From contig DCHV01000079.1 in NCBI GenBank assembly GCA_002314945.1, forward strand, positions 1 through 32,125: a stretch of DNA of 32,125 bases, read 5' to 3'. A program made the translations under genes and the position numbers. Positions 1 through 8,304 of this stretch are shown here, piece by piece. Position 1 is the first letter of the stretch. Each line of letters starts with the position of its first letter. The notes under the pieces are model-generated. The model was not told where the DNA came from, ran no database searches, and saw only the letters and a program-made list of their open reading frames with translations. Source of the stretch: Prevotellaceae bacterium UBA1743 (GTDB taxonomy: Bacteria > Bacteroidota > Bacteroidia > Bacteroidales > Bacteroidaceae).

Positions 1-2152
1 AGCGTATGCCATCAGGCGTTACCCAATGTCCGTCCTGCACATCGATGCGATTGAGGAGGGCATCCGGATTGCAATAGTCGTAGTTGTAGCCTACGGGGAA
101 TGGATTGTACTGATCCGGTTTCTGCTGTGTCTCATCGCCGAGGTACCATAGAACGGCATTGTTTGGTTTGCCGCGTTCCAGCATGTAGGTGCAACGTGCC
201 AGATAGGAAGTGAAGGCTGGCATGTGTTTCCACCATGTTTCACTACGCATGAAGGGGGTGCCTATGTGAGTTCCGAAACTGGTGCCAGGGAAATATTTCG
301 TAGCCCCTGGGTTGTGTGTGTAGGTGTGGAAAACGAAGTGCGTCATTCCGTGCAACAGGTTTTGGTTGGCGATATCTTTTAGCATTTGCAAGTGTTCGTC
401 CCATGTCAGATCTATCGAGGTGAAACTCTCGGCTGATACACGTGGTTTTCCGTACAAGTGTGCGGCTGATGAAGTGGGACGGATGGGTTTGTACGTACGA
501 TCGCTGAGGTAGCCTGAGAAGGGTTGCCAGAACTCGCACATCGGCACGTCGGCGAATTTGTAGTACTCCATGGGGTCGGCTGGGGTGATGTCACCAGCAG
601 CTGTCTCATAGCTGCAGGTGAGTCCTTTTTCGTGAGCGTTTTTCACCATGGTTCCAAAGAACTCATTCACATACAGGTCGTTCAGAGTGAAACGCCAGTC
701 GTTAAGGAATTTGGTCGTGGTCTCGGGATCATCCAGTACATAACCTAACAAAGCAGGAATCCACATGCGGATAGGATAACCAGCTACACGCTCAAATTGC
801 TCTGGCATCCGCTTTGTCCAAGTCTGTGTCTGACACTCCCAACTGTCCATGAGCATGTTCGACAGCAAACCTTTCAATGGGCCAGATGCAAGCCTGCCTA
901 TGTAGTTGTTGAATTGCAAATCTGCTCCCGAATGATCCAGTTTGTCACATTCCCAACCTGTGGCTTCGGGAGGCGCGGGTACATTGACATGACGTGTGTT
1001 TACGTGACCTATACGCAGGATAGTCCAATCTCCATGAGGCTTCTTCCAATCAAGTCGTCCTTCCTCATCCATCTTGTCTGTCAGATCCACTATCGATTCC
1101 TTCTTCACGTAGGCCGTGGGGGATTGAGTGGGGATATATCCATTGTTAACCAATTGACGGAGTGTCCATCCGGCCAACATTTCCCAGTTCTGTTGACGGG
1201 CAGGGGCAAGCAGGCGCAGACTACTCAGGTTCATGTCGTGCTGGTTCACGATGTGTACTTGGTAGTGTTGACAATTCTCGCATTCATTCAAGGCAAATGA
1301 CATCGTCTTGTTATCCTGCCAGTTGGAACCAGGCATATCTGTCAGAGGCAATACCTCGTGCGTATGTCCGTCGCGGTCGATGGCAACTGCACGAACCTTT
1401 ACTCCCGGAGTGGTAGCATAAGAGGGATCGAATCCCCAGATGGAATTGAATTCCAAGGTGCGTGCCACCTGAGGCTTGTCGAGTATGATGTCGATGACAT
1501 GTGGATTTTCCGAGGTGGCAACTCCAAGGCCGAAATTGCCTTGGTATAGTGTCTCGGTTGTTTCATTCGCAGGGGTGGGGAAGGCCAGTACCATCAAATC
1601 GCGGTAATCAGCCTTAGGGTCCTCGCTGTCCCCGTTCTTTGGTAAGACTATGTCCCCATCCTGTCCATCGGAAAGGTAGGTACTCGTGTAGGAAAGATGC
1701 CTCATCGTGTGATCGAAATCGATCCACGGACCTCCGCTCATGGACCATCCCGGACAATTCTGCATCGTGAACCGCAGTCCGAAGCGATTTGCTTCCGAAG
1801 CGGTGTACTTCAATAGATCTTCCCATTTGTCTGATAGACAATATACGGGTTCCTTCACTCCCTTCCATCCATCGGCAAAACCACCACCATGGAAGAACTG
1901 CACGCCTACCAAACCGGATTCCGCGATGGCTTTCAGATCCTCTGTGATACCCTCCTTGTCCACGTTGCCGTTGATGAAGTGGAACCATGTCTCGGGAAAG
2001 AAGTTTTTCATCGGTTCCCTGAAACGTGTTACATCGTCCGCTCCAAATGGACTATGCAGTAGGGCTGTGTCGGGAACAGCCTTCACCACTTCGCTGTCAG
2101 CGTATGCGACCTGCATACAGCAAAGCCCCATAATCAGGAGTATTTTTCGCAT
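1..2152 (-). CDS. GH106-family alpha-L-rhamnosidase, secreted, 3' end outside the window
   Basis: The frame stays open from the ATG at 2152 to the left edge (717 codons), so the C-terminus is missing. Residues 1-19 form a signal peptide ending in AYA before Asp-Ser, so the enzyme is exported. The start of the mature protein carries WFHFINGNVDKEGITEDL and GVQFFHGGGF, followed by TMQNCPGWSMSGGPW, which are hallmarks of the large GH106 rhamnosidases of Bacteroidales. Later segments with SYETAAGD and VSAESF contain conserved glutamates, which are candidates for the catalytic pair. I infer cleavage of terminal L-rhamnose from plant pectin or glycans in the periplasm. A TAnnTTTG box lies 30 bp upstream. 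The neighbouring divergent gene encodes a sugar-isomerase-like protein, which fits a small carbohydrate locus. The family call is solid; the exact linkage is unknown. Confidence 0.88.
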   Translation of the reverse strand, partial: MRKILLIMGLCCMQVAYADSEVVKAVPDTALLHSPFGADDVTRFREPMKNFFPETWFHFINGNVDKEGITEDLKAIAESGLVGVQFFHGGGFADGWKGVKEPVYCLSDKWEDLLKYTASEANRFGLRFTMQNCPGWSMSGGPWIDFDHTMRHLSYTSTYLSDGQDGDIVLPKNGDSEDPKADYRDLMVLAFPTPANETTETLYQGNFGLGVATSENPHVIDIILDKPQVARTLEFNSIWGFDPSYATTPGVKVRAVAIDRDGHTHEVLPLTDMPGSNWQDNKTMSFALNECENCQHYQVHIVNQHDMNLSSLRLLAPARQQNWEMLAGWTLRQLVNNGYIPTQSPTAYVKKESIVDLTDKMDEEGRLDWKKPHGDWTILRIGHVNTRHVNVPAPPEATGWECDKLDHSGADLQFNNYIGRLASGPLKGLLSNMLMDSWECQTQTWTKRMPEQFERVAGYPIRMWIPALLGYVLDDPETTTKFLNDWRFTLNDLYVNEFFGTMVKNAHEKGLTCSYETAAGDITPADPMEYYKFADVPMCEFWQPFSGYLSDRTYKPIRPTSSAAHLYGKPRVSAESFTSIDLTWDEHLQMLKDIANQNLLHGMTHFVFHTYTHNPGATKYFPGTSFGTHIGTPFMRSETWWKHMPAFTSYLARCTYMLERGKPNNAVLWYLGDETQQKPDQYNPFPVGYNYDYCNPDALLNRIDVQDGHWVTPDGIR

Positions 2153-2182
2153 ATAGTATATACCTTATTATTATATTTCTCG

Positions 2183-2214
2183 CAAAGTTAACAAAATTTT
2201 CCTTAATCTACCAA
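2183..2214 (-). promoter_or_regulatory. Probable promoter of the GH106 gene
   Basis: On the minus strand TAACTTTG (2190-2183) matches the Bacteroidetes -7 consensus TAnnTTTG. It sits 30 bp before the ATG, the same distance as at several other genes here. The -33 element is imperfect (TTGG at 2214-2211, 20-bp spacer). Confidence 0.55.
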
Positions 2215-2336
2215 TGTCTGAAAGATTTTTAGCGGTTTGCCCAAAAATATCTCACTGTCGTTTGATGACTTTTCGCAGTTACGAATAGAATTTTTTCAGG
2301 GAGTTCTGACAGATTTTCCACGATGCGCAAAAAATC

Positions 2337-2414
2337 ATGTAACTACAAGACTAAATCCGTGTAACTACACGAATAAATCCTTGTAACTACAAGAAATCAT
2401 CCGTGTAGTTACAC
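2337..2414. repeat. Four 12-bp palindromes with an exact 22-bp period
   Basis: Units begin at 2337, 2359, 2381 and 2403. They read ATGTAACTACAA, GTGTAACTACAC, TTGTAACTACAA and GTGTAGTTACAC. Each has 4-5 bp complementary arms around a 2-bp centre. T-arm and G-arm versions alternate, and the last unit has the centre inverted (GT instead of AC). The three spacers are all 10 bp, begin with GA and end in TCC. The 22-bp step is about two helical turns, so all units face the same side of the helix. Operator array or a dispersed intergenic repeat are both possible. Confidence 0.85.
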
Positions 2415-2537
2415 GATTTAAAAACTATTGTGGAAAATTTTTTAGAAAGTATAGGATTTTCTGTATAAGAATGTAGGGAATGCCCAAAAAGTAACCTTGG
2501 ATGTTTTTAGGTTGGAATAAATATTTTTTAATTTAAT

Positions 2538-2568
2538 TTTTCGATTCTGAAATATTTCGATAACTTTG
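2538..2568 (+). promoter_or_regulatory. Probable promoter of the Tat-signal isomerase-like gene
   Basis: TAACTTTG at 2561-2568 matches TAnnTTTG. The -33 position holds TTTT (2538-2541) at 19-bp spacing, one base off consensus. It leaves a leader of roughly 60 nt before the ATG at 2631, longer than the ~30 nt seen elsewhere in the window. Confidence 0.5.
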
Positions 2569-2630
2569 TGATGTGAAAAGCACAAATATTGATAAAAGAA
2601 AGTGTTTATACATATTTAATTATACATATT

Positions 2631-4220
2631 ATGACAGAGAAAAAGACTATTCCCGGATGCGTTTTATGTCAGCGCCGAGACTTTATCAAAAAACTGGGCC
2701 TCTTGGCTGGTTTCAGTGTGATGACTCCCGAAATACTGGCCAATCTGCCAGCGGCAGTTCCCTCTTCTGAAATAGGTAACAAAGAAGGTGCAGTAAAGGT
2801 GAGAATCATCTTCTCCATGACATCGGTGAAGAACGAGGTTCCTGATTGGCCAAACATCGGCTACGACAACGCTCCTGCGATAAAGAACATAACGGACTCC
2901 CTGAACAGCAAGATAAAGGATGTCAATTTCATTCCTACTAATGTATGTGACGGTTTTGATGTGGAGAAAATGCTGGAAGAGGACAAGGCAGAAGGCATCG
3001 CTGGATATTTGGTTATGCAGATGAATCCCTGGAAACCAGCTATCGGTGTTATTGCAGACAAGAGTGACAAGGCAATTCTCTATTCTCGTCTCTCATACGC
3101 CGGTAACGGTGGTTGGGAAATCAACAACTCCAATCTCCTGAAGCGTGGAAGAAAGGGTTATGCCTTTATTTCCTCGAACGACTTCAATGATACCGTGGAA
3201 TGTGCGCGTGCTTTTGCCGTGCTGAAGGATGGCACAGCCGAAGACTTTGCACGCATCGCCACAGAAACACGTCTGAAGCGTACACCTGCTGCCACGAAAC
3301 GTACTCCCTTCGAGGGCAAACTCTCTTGCCTGAGTCCCGAGGCTACACTTGCAGCCATCAAGGGTACAAAGATTCTTTGCCTCAACGAACTTGGTTGGGG
3401 TAATCCTGCTGAAGTGGAGAAGACCTTTGGCGTGAAGGTGATAGCAGTTCCTTTCGAAGAACTGAACGAACTATGGGAGAAGGTGAGCGAGAAGAGAGCG
3501 CAACCCAAGTTTGACGAATGGAAGAAGACCGCCGACAAAATAGTGGATGTGACAGACGATACGTTGATGGGCGTGGCTCGTATGTACTACGCCATGAAGG
3601 ATCTGCTCAAAAAGTACGGAGCAAAGAGCATCACTATCAACTGTCTGGGAGGTTGCTACCAAGGTAAGTTGCAGGCATATCCCTGTCTCGGTTTCATGGA
3701 ACTGCAGGATGAGGGATTGCTGGGAACGTGCGAGAATGACTTGGATTCCAATATGACCATGCTCGTATTCAATGCTATGACGAAAGGACGTATCGGTTAT
3801 ATCTCAGATCCTGTACTCGACTCTTCCAAACGTGCCATCATCTATGCACACTGTGTCAGCACCCGTCGTTTCCTGGGCAAGAACACGACACCTTCTCACT
3901 ATGAAATCCTCACACACTCTGAGGATCACCAGGGTGCTTCAGTCCGCGTGATAGCGCCTGCAGGTTATCCCGTCACTACTGTCAAGTTCAATTTCGCTAC
4001 CAAGCAGTTAGGTATTCACACGGCTGTGGTGACTGGCAATGATTACGACGATCGTGCTTGCCGTACGAAAATTGTGGCTGAGGTGACAGGCGATTTCGAG
4101 GAGATTTACCGCCACTGGTACAAATTCGGATGGCATCGCGTAACCTTCTATGGTGACTTTGCCGAGGATGCCAAGAAATTAGCCAAAAAGATAGGTTTCG
4201 AGATAGTGATGGAATCTTAG
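2631..4220 (+). CDS. Tat-signal protein related to L-fucose/L-arabinose isomerases
   Basis: 529 aa. I chose the ATG at 2631 because it puts a twin-arginine signal (QRRDFIKKL, residues 14-22, then a hydrophobic LLAGFSVM stretch) at the N-terminus; an upstream in-frame start would add a non-conserved extension. The C-terminal half resembles the FucI/AraA fold: LGTCENDLDSNMTMLVF holds an acidic metal-site-like motif, followed by GRIGYISDP and YAHCVSTRRF. The N-terminal half looks like the substrate-binding Rossmann-type domains of the same superfamily. Two cysteines (residues 10 and 13, CVLC) precede the twin arginines, which is unusual. I infer a periplasmic protein that binds or isomerises a sugar, perhaps linked to the divergent rhamnosidase. 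The substrate, and whether it is catalytic, cannot be told. A strong terminator follows. Confidence 0.72.
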   Translation: MTEKKTIPGCVLCQRRDFIKKLGLLAGFSVMTPEILANLPAAVPSSEIGNKEGAVKVRIIFSMTSVKNEVPDWPNIGYDNAPAIKNITDSLNSKIKDVNFIPTNVCDGFDVEKMLEEDKAEGIAGYLVMQMNPWKPAIGVIADKSDKAILYSRLSYAGNGGWEINNSNLLKRGRKGYAFISSNDFNDTVECARAFAVLKDGTAEDFARIATETRLKRTPAATKRTPFEGKLSCLSPEATLAAIKGTKILCLNELGWGNPAEVEKTFGVKVIAVPFEELNELWEKVSEKRAQPKFDEWKKTADKIVDVTDDTLMGVARMYYAMKDLLKKYGAKSITINCLGGCYQGKLQAYPCLGFMELQDEGLLGTCENDLDSNMTMLVFNAMTKGRIGYISDPVLDSSKRAIIYAHCVSTRRFLGKNTTPSHYEILTHSEDHQGASVRVIAPAGYPVTTVKFNFATKQLGIHTAVVTGNDYDDRACRTKIVAEVTGDFEEIYRHWYKFGWHRVTFYGDFAEDAKKLAKKIGFEIVMES

Positions 4221-4256
4221 TCCTTATTGCAAGACTCAGTTTTGAATTCCAAATAC

Positions 4257-4286
4257 ATGCGCATCCTTACTGGATGCGCATTTTTT
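4257..4286 (+). terminator. Rho-independent terminator of the isomerase-like gene
   Basis: A perfect 10-bp stem (ATGCGCATCC / GGATGCGCAT, 5-nt loop) is followed by six T on the plus strand. Its right part covers the last codons and stop of the convergent gene at 4267-5370. The minus strand lacks a T run after the stem, so it works mainly for the plus-strand gene. Confidence 0.88.
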
Positions 4287-5370
4287 GTATCTTTGTATCA
4301 CCTGTAAGGGTAAGATTCACTTGATGCAGCGAAGTATTCGTTTCAGCGGAAGCGGCTTGTTGCTTGGGTGTAGCCTGAAGCAAGAAATCGACAACAAAAC
4401 CCAGATTTCCATCGGTTAACGTCGTTCGACGAATATGAAATTCCTTTGTGAAATCAAAATTGTAATCTGCTGCGTCATCAAGGTGAAGTTCCTGAATTGT
4501 CTGTAGAATGATTTCTTGAGGACTTGCTTGGCTGCATTCTTGGCACTGTTCCATAGAACCAAGTATGCAAGATGCAATCTGTGTGGTGTCCTGCAGAGCT
4601 ATTCCCTGATTGAAAAACGTATCCAGCATAGCTACGATCAATCCCTTGTCTTCCGCTGTTACCTTGGAACGAGCAAGTGTATTGTGTTGCTCGGATGCTT
4701 CTTCTACGTGTCTTCCTTCGGGATGAAGTTTCAGATATTCAAGCAGACCGTCTTCCGTGGTGTCGCGGACGGCTTGTTCCCAATCCACAGAATCCAGATA
4801 TGCCTCACATTCGCGAATGTGGTGCGAGGTGGGATGTTGCTGAACGAAGGAACGGTACTTTTCGGGATTGTCGCAGAGTAGTACACTTTCCCATTCCTCC
4901 TGCTCTTTCTCTATTTCCATCATCCGCATTCGTACTTCGGCCGTGTGTTTGCTCAGTGGATAACGGTTCAGGAAATCCTGGTAAAAGGAGGGAATGGTGA
5001 CTTCCTGCAAAGCTTGGAAATCCTTTTCTTCCTGTTCGAGTTTGCTTTGCTGAAGCAGATAGTAATAGCCACATCCTCCAGCAATGATAATAAACAGAAG
5101 GGTGAAGAACAATGGCCAGTGGCTATGCTGCTTACGTTGGACTGTCTTGTGTGGTCTTTCTGGTTTCTCATCTGCGTATTGGTGGGGTATCACCTTCTTG
5201 GCTGGAATCTCATATCCGCAATGAGGACATTCCTTTTGGCTTGTCAAATAATAATCTCCACATTCGGGGCATTTTCTCAGATTTCCATCGATGGTAACAC
5301 CACAGGTGGGACAGGAACCTGCCATGGTGGATACGCTATTGCCGCACTCAGGACATTTGATAATACTCAT
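4267..5370 (-). CDS. Double zinc-ribbon, single-pass membrane protein of unknown function
   Basis: 367 aa. Two CxxC-x10-CxxC zinc ribbons lie at residues 6-23 and 34-51. A basic proline-rich linker leads to one membrane segment (about 86-105). The remainder is soluble and helical, with a TPR-like or coiled look (KLEQEEKDFQALQE, then EMEKEQEEWESVLL). With no signal peptide before the ribbons, I infer cytoplasmic ribbons and an extracytoplasmic C-terminal domain. It is the last gene of the dnaN-tilS run; its start lies 4 bp after the tilS stop. The ORF ends inside the terminator hairpin of the convergent gene. Zinc ribbons at the N-terminus of membrane proteins are common in Bacteroidales but mostly uncharacterised. 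I do not assign a function. Confidence 0.8.
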   Translation of the reverse strand: MSIIKCPECGNSVSTMAGSCPTCGVTIDGNLRKCPECGDYYLTSQKECPHCGYEIPAKKVIPHQYADEKPERPHKTVQRKQHSHWPLFFTLLFIIIAGGCGYYYLLQQSKLEQEEKDFQALQEVTIPSFYQDFLNRYPLSKHTAEVRMRMMEIEKEQEEWESVLLCDNPEKYRSFVQQHPTSHHIRECEAYLDSVDWEQAVRDTTEDGLLEYLKLHPEGRHVEEASEQHNTLARSKVTAEDKGLIVAMLDTFFNQGIALQDTTQIASCILGSMEQCQECSQASPQEIILQTIQELHLDDAADYNFDFTKEFHIRRTTLTDGNLGFVVDFLLQATPKQQAASAETNTSLHQVNLTLTGDTKIQKMRIQ

Positions 5371-5374
5371 AATG

Positions 5375-6640
5375 TTATTCAGTTTGTATTTCCAACATCA
5401 ATATTTTACGTGTATCAGGCGTGATACGGAATCTGTTGTCGGAGCGTAATCCGACAACCCACACTATTTCTTCCCCTGAACATGCCACTAATTGACTCTG
5501 TTTCTCGAAACGGGAACGTTTCAAATCGGTGAGGAAATCACTTACCAGACGACTTCCATTCATGCCGAAAGGCGTGAATCGGTCTCCTTGACGAACTTGG
5601 CGAAGGGTGAGAGGCAAGTGCACTTTGTCGGCATCAACGTAGGCGTAGTTGGGAGTGGTAGGACCGATTTTCTCCACTTGATGAACGAGAAGGGTAGGGA
5701 TGGGAGTCGTAGAATCTCTCTGTTGCAATAGCAGACGCTGACGGTCGTGAAGCAGGATGTGTGTGGTACTTTGCCATGTGCGTCCGCTCATTCCATCCAT
5801 TCCGAGAAGAATCTCTTTTTCCTGCGAAGGAGTGAATCCTTTTTCTCTCAACCATTCATGCAGCAGGAACTCTTTGTCGTGCGATAGGTTGAACCTGGGA
5901 ATGTCCAGCATAGTATCGGATATTCCATAGAGTGACAACTGCATGTCTATCGTATGCTGAAACAATGGCAATGCCTGGCGAAAGTAATCGGTGGTACGTG
6001 CAAGTGTGTTGCTGATGTTTGGGTTGAGCGTTTTCAGCAGAGGTAATACATCCAGGCGAATACGGTTGCGGAGTGCATCTCGTTCGAGATTGGTACTGTC
6101 TGTCACGAAACTTTGTTTCTTTTGTTCCAAATAGTGCAGGATGTCGCAACGAGTAACACATAATAGTGGACGCGCAATATCGTCTTGGAGTGGATGCATT
6201 GCAGCCATTCCACGGAAACCTGTGCCTCGGATAAGGTGGAGTAGGAGTGTTTCGGCTTGATCATCCAGATGATGCGCCACGGCAATGGCCTGTGCATCCG
6301 TGCTATGTTTCATCGTCCTGAACCAGTCGTAGCGCAGATCACGTGCTGCCATTTCTATACTTATCTGATGCTCCGATGCGTATGCACGCGTGTCGAAATG
6401 TTGTACATGAACGTCAATACCGTGGTTCTTGCATTGCTGGACAACAAAAGTCTCGTCTCGATCAGATTCTTCTCCACGCAAGTGAAAATTGCAATGAAGG
6501 GCAATGAGTGAGTAACCAAGTTCTTTCAGAACCAGGAGCAATGCCATGGAATCGGCACCCCCACTGACTGCTACAAGTACTTTTCTGTCTGTTTGTAGTA
6601 TTCTGTAGGAACGGATATAGGAAGAAACTGTTTCTCTCAC
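5375..6640 (-). CDS. tilS: tRNA(Ile)-lysidine synthase TilS
   Basis: 421 aa, close to the ~430 aa of E. coli TilS. It attaches lysine to C34 of the AUA-reading tRNA-Ile, using ATP, and so changes both codon and charging identity. The PP-loop SGGADS is at residues 26-31, followed by the typical HCNFHLRGEES and AVAHHLDDQAET segments. The middle contains the GFRGMAAMHP and RNRIRLDVLPLL motifs of the family. The C-terminal part (RQGDRFTPFGMNGSRLVSDF) matches the TilS C-terminal domain. The start overlaps the stop of the upstream gene by 4 bp (ATGA), implying translational coupling. It is essential in most bacteria. Confidence 0.96.
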   Translation of the reverse strand: MRETVSSYIRSYRILQTDRKVLVAVSGGADSMALLLVLKELGYSLIALHCNFHLRGEESDRDETFVVQQCKNHGIDVHVQHFDTRAYASEHQISIEMAARDLRYDWFRTMKHSTDAQAIAVAHHLDDQAETLLLHLIRGTGFRGMAAMHPLQDDIARPLLCVTRCDILHYLEQKKQSFVTDSTNLERDALRNRIRLDVLPLLKTLNPNISNTLARTTDYFRQALPLFQHTIDMQLSLYGISDTMLDIPRFNLSHDKEFLLHEWLREKGFTPSQEKEILLGMDGMSGRTWQSTTHILLHDRQRLLLQQRDSTTPIPTLLVHQVEKIGPTTPNYAYVDADKVHLPLTLRQVRQGDRFTPFGMNGSRLVSDFLTDLKRSRFEKQSQLVACSGEEIVWVVGLRSDNRFRITPDTRKILMLEIQTE

Positions 6641-8304
6641 TTTATTTCCTTGAGAATGTCAGAAGCCAAAGTGTCTCCCAGATCAACTGCTTTTTGCAGT
6701 TTTTCCTTTGCCTGAGCTGTCTGATTCTTGTCGCGCAGGCATACTCCTAAAATACGATATGCATCGGCAAATTCCTCATCCAATCGTATGGCATCTTCTG
6801 CAGCAGCTATGGCTTCGTCCAGTTGACCTACTCTGTAATTCACAGCTGCCAGTTCAGCATAGTAGAGTGGTTCCTTGGGAGCCATCTTTATGGCACGTTC
6901 GATGTCGTTGAGCGCATTTGGGAACATCTTGCATTTCATCTCCATCTGTTCGCGCTCGTAATAGAAATTGGGAGTCACTTGCGATGCTACCAAATGCTCA
7001 TATTGATTATAGTCGGCTACCGCTTCCCGGTAAAGCCCAGCCTGTGCTCGCGAAGTACCCCTCATGAGGAATGTGTTTGCCGCAGCCGAGGGATAGGGCT
7101 GTGGATAACATGATACGGCACTGTCTTGCAGAGCAATAATTTCGCTGATATCAGCCTTGGACATTTGCTTGCATTGTGCGGCATAGAGGAAAACCTGAGG
7201 AGAACGCATATCTGTGTGAGACAGTTCAATAAATTTTTTGCAGGCCTCATCATAGCGTTTCAGCGCATAGAGACAGGAGCCAATCTGATTTGTGTAGATT
7301 GGGAGTGGATTAGATGCAAATGCCTGTTCTCCTTCTGCCAATGCTTTCTCCAGATCCCAATCATTGTATTTCTTGTATGTAGTACGCATATTGAGCGCGT
7401 ACAATATCTTAGACCACGAGAAATGTATTTCATCCACTTTGGCTGATGAACGGGATAGTCCTTGGCGATAGGTGGAGTCGGCTTCCGCATACTGTCCATA
7501 GGTGGACAGAGCTTCGGCTTTGAGAATATAGCCTGTGGATGAATCGGGATAACGTGTAATGAATTCATCTACGTAGGGCAAGAAGATGGATGAATCCCTC
7601 TGTCCCAAAAGATAGAGATAGCTGGCTGCGTCCTCTTCTTTCTCGGGGAGTTCCTTGCGAATGAGAATTGACTTCAAATCCATGTTGCCTGCATCCATCG
7701 GCCGAATACGTAAACTGTCACCATAGTGTGAATCGAGCACAAAAGACTTGTTTTTTCCATCTGTCGATGGTTGAAGGACACCTACAAGTTTTCCGTCTTT
7801 GTTCATCACAGGACTGCTAATGAGGCGCTCGTTGTGCGCATTATTCAATGTGAAGTAATGATATGTTTCGAGAAAAGTTTCATCCTTTATGATCGTGTCG
7901 TTGGTACAAGCATTTGTTTTTTCAGCCCTCGCATTCGGAAGAATATATACAATATCCTGTTCTTTTGGACTTTCGTGAGCAATCTCAAGATAGGGACATT
8001 TTTCGAGTTTGAGTCCAAGTTTGATGATATTATACATGCTATTTCCACCAAGAATCACCTGAACGGGATATTCCTTGCCTTTTGCATCGATGACCAAAGC
8101 CTTTACCGCTCCTTTCATTACGTCGTAATCTGTCAGTACGATTCCTGATTCATCAATGTAGAATCCTTGGCTTTCCTTCATGTTGTCCTGTTTGTCGTAA
8201 GCAATGACGGAGACCTGGGCTTTACGTGCCTTTTTCATCCACTTCTGAGCATGTAGTGAGATAGGGATGAGTATGCAGAATAATAGAATGATTGATTTTC
8301 TCAT
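6637..8304 (-). CDS. Exported protein with inactive trypsin-like domain plus TPR repeats
   Basis: 555 aa. Residues 1-19 are a signal peptide ending LHA before Gln. Residues 30-180 align by motif with HtrA/trypsin-like proteases: QGFYIDESGIVLTDYDVMKG corresponds to the usual LTNYHV block, but the catalytic His is Asp61; the DIALLK block reads NIIKLG, with Asn92 replacing Asp; the GNSGGPV block reads RLISSPV, with Ile163 at the serine position. All three catalytic residues are therefore absent. Residues about 225-555 are TPR units, clearest near the end (PLYYAELAAVNYRVGQLDEA, then ADAYRILGVCL). I infer a periplasmic scaffold or binding protein, not a protease. It is coupled by 4-bp overlaps to recN upstream and tilS downstream. 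An automated call of active serine protease would be wrong. Confidence 0.85.
   Translation of the reverse strand: MRKSIILLFCILIPISLHAQKWMKKARKAQVSVIAYDKQDNMKESQGFYIDESGIVLTDYDVMKGAVKALVIDAKGKEYPVQVILGGNSMYNIIKLGLKLEKCPYLEIAHESPKEQDIVYILPNARAEKTNACTNDTIIKDETFLETYHYFTLNNAHNERLISSPVMNKDGKLVGVLQPSTDGKNKSFVLDSHYGDSLRIRPMDAGNMDLKSILIRKELPEKEEDAASYLYLLGQRDSSIFLPYVDEFITRYPDSSTGYILKAEALSTYGQYAEADSTYRQGLSRSSAKVDEIHFSWSKILYALNMRTTYKKYNDWDLEKALAEGEQAFASNPLPIYTNQIGSCLYALKRYDEACKKFIELSHTDMRSPQVFLYAAQCKQMSKADISEIIALQDSAVSCYPQPYPSAAANTFLMRGTSRAQAGLYREAVADYNQYEHLVASQVTPNFYYEREQMEMKCKMFPNALNDIERAIKMAPKEPLYYAELAAVNYRVGQLDEAIAAAEDAIRLDEEFADAYRILGVCLRDKNQTAQAKEKLQKAVDLGDTLASDILKEIK

Larger units (their letters stand above)
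2153..2630. other. 478-bp divergent intergenic region
   Basis: This AT-rich gap separates two divergent genes. It holds a promoter for each side and the palindrome array at 2337-2414. I found no convincing small gene or RNA gene in it. The remainder is A/T-rich without an obvious hairpin terminator, as expected between divergent promoters. Confidence 0.6.

Noticed and set aside
797..1300. 167-residue plus-strand open frame
   Set aside because: Antisense to the GH106 gene, whose frame and motifs are unambiguous.
2337..2414. CRISPR-like periodic repeat
   Set aside because: Repeat units of 12 bp with 10-bp spacers that are themselves similar are too short for CRISPR, and no cas gene is nearby.
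2589..2630. Upstream start for the Tat-signal gene
   Set aside because: The extension has no conserved features and would put the twin-arginine motif far from the N-terminus; the ATG at 2631 fits better.
6637..8304. Active serine protease annotation
   Set aside because: None of the three catalytic residues is present at its expected motif position.
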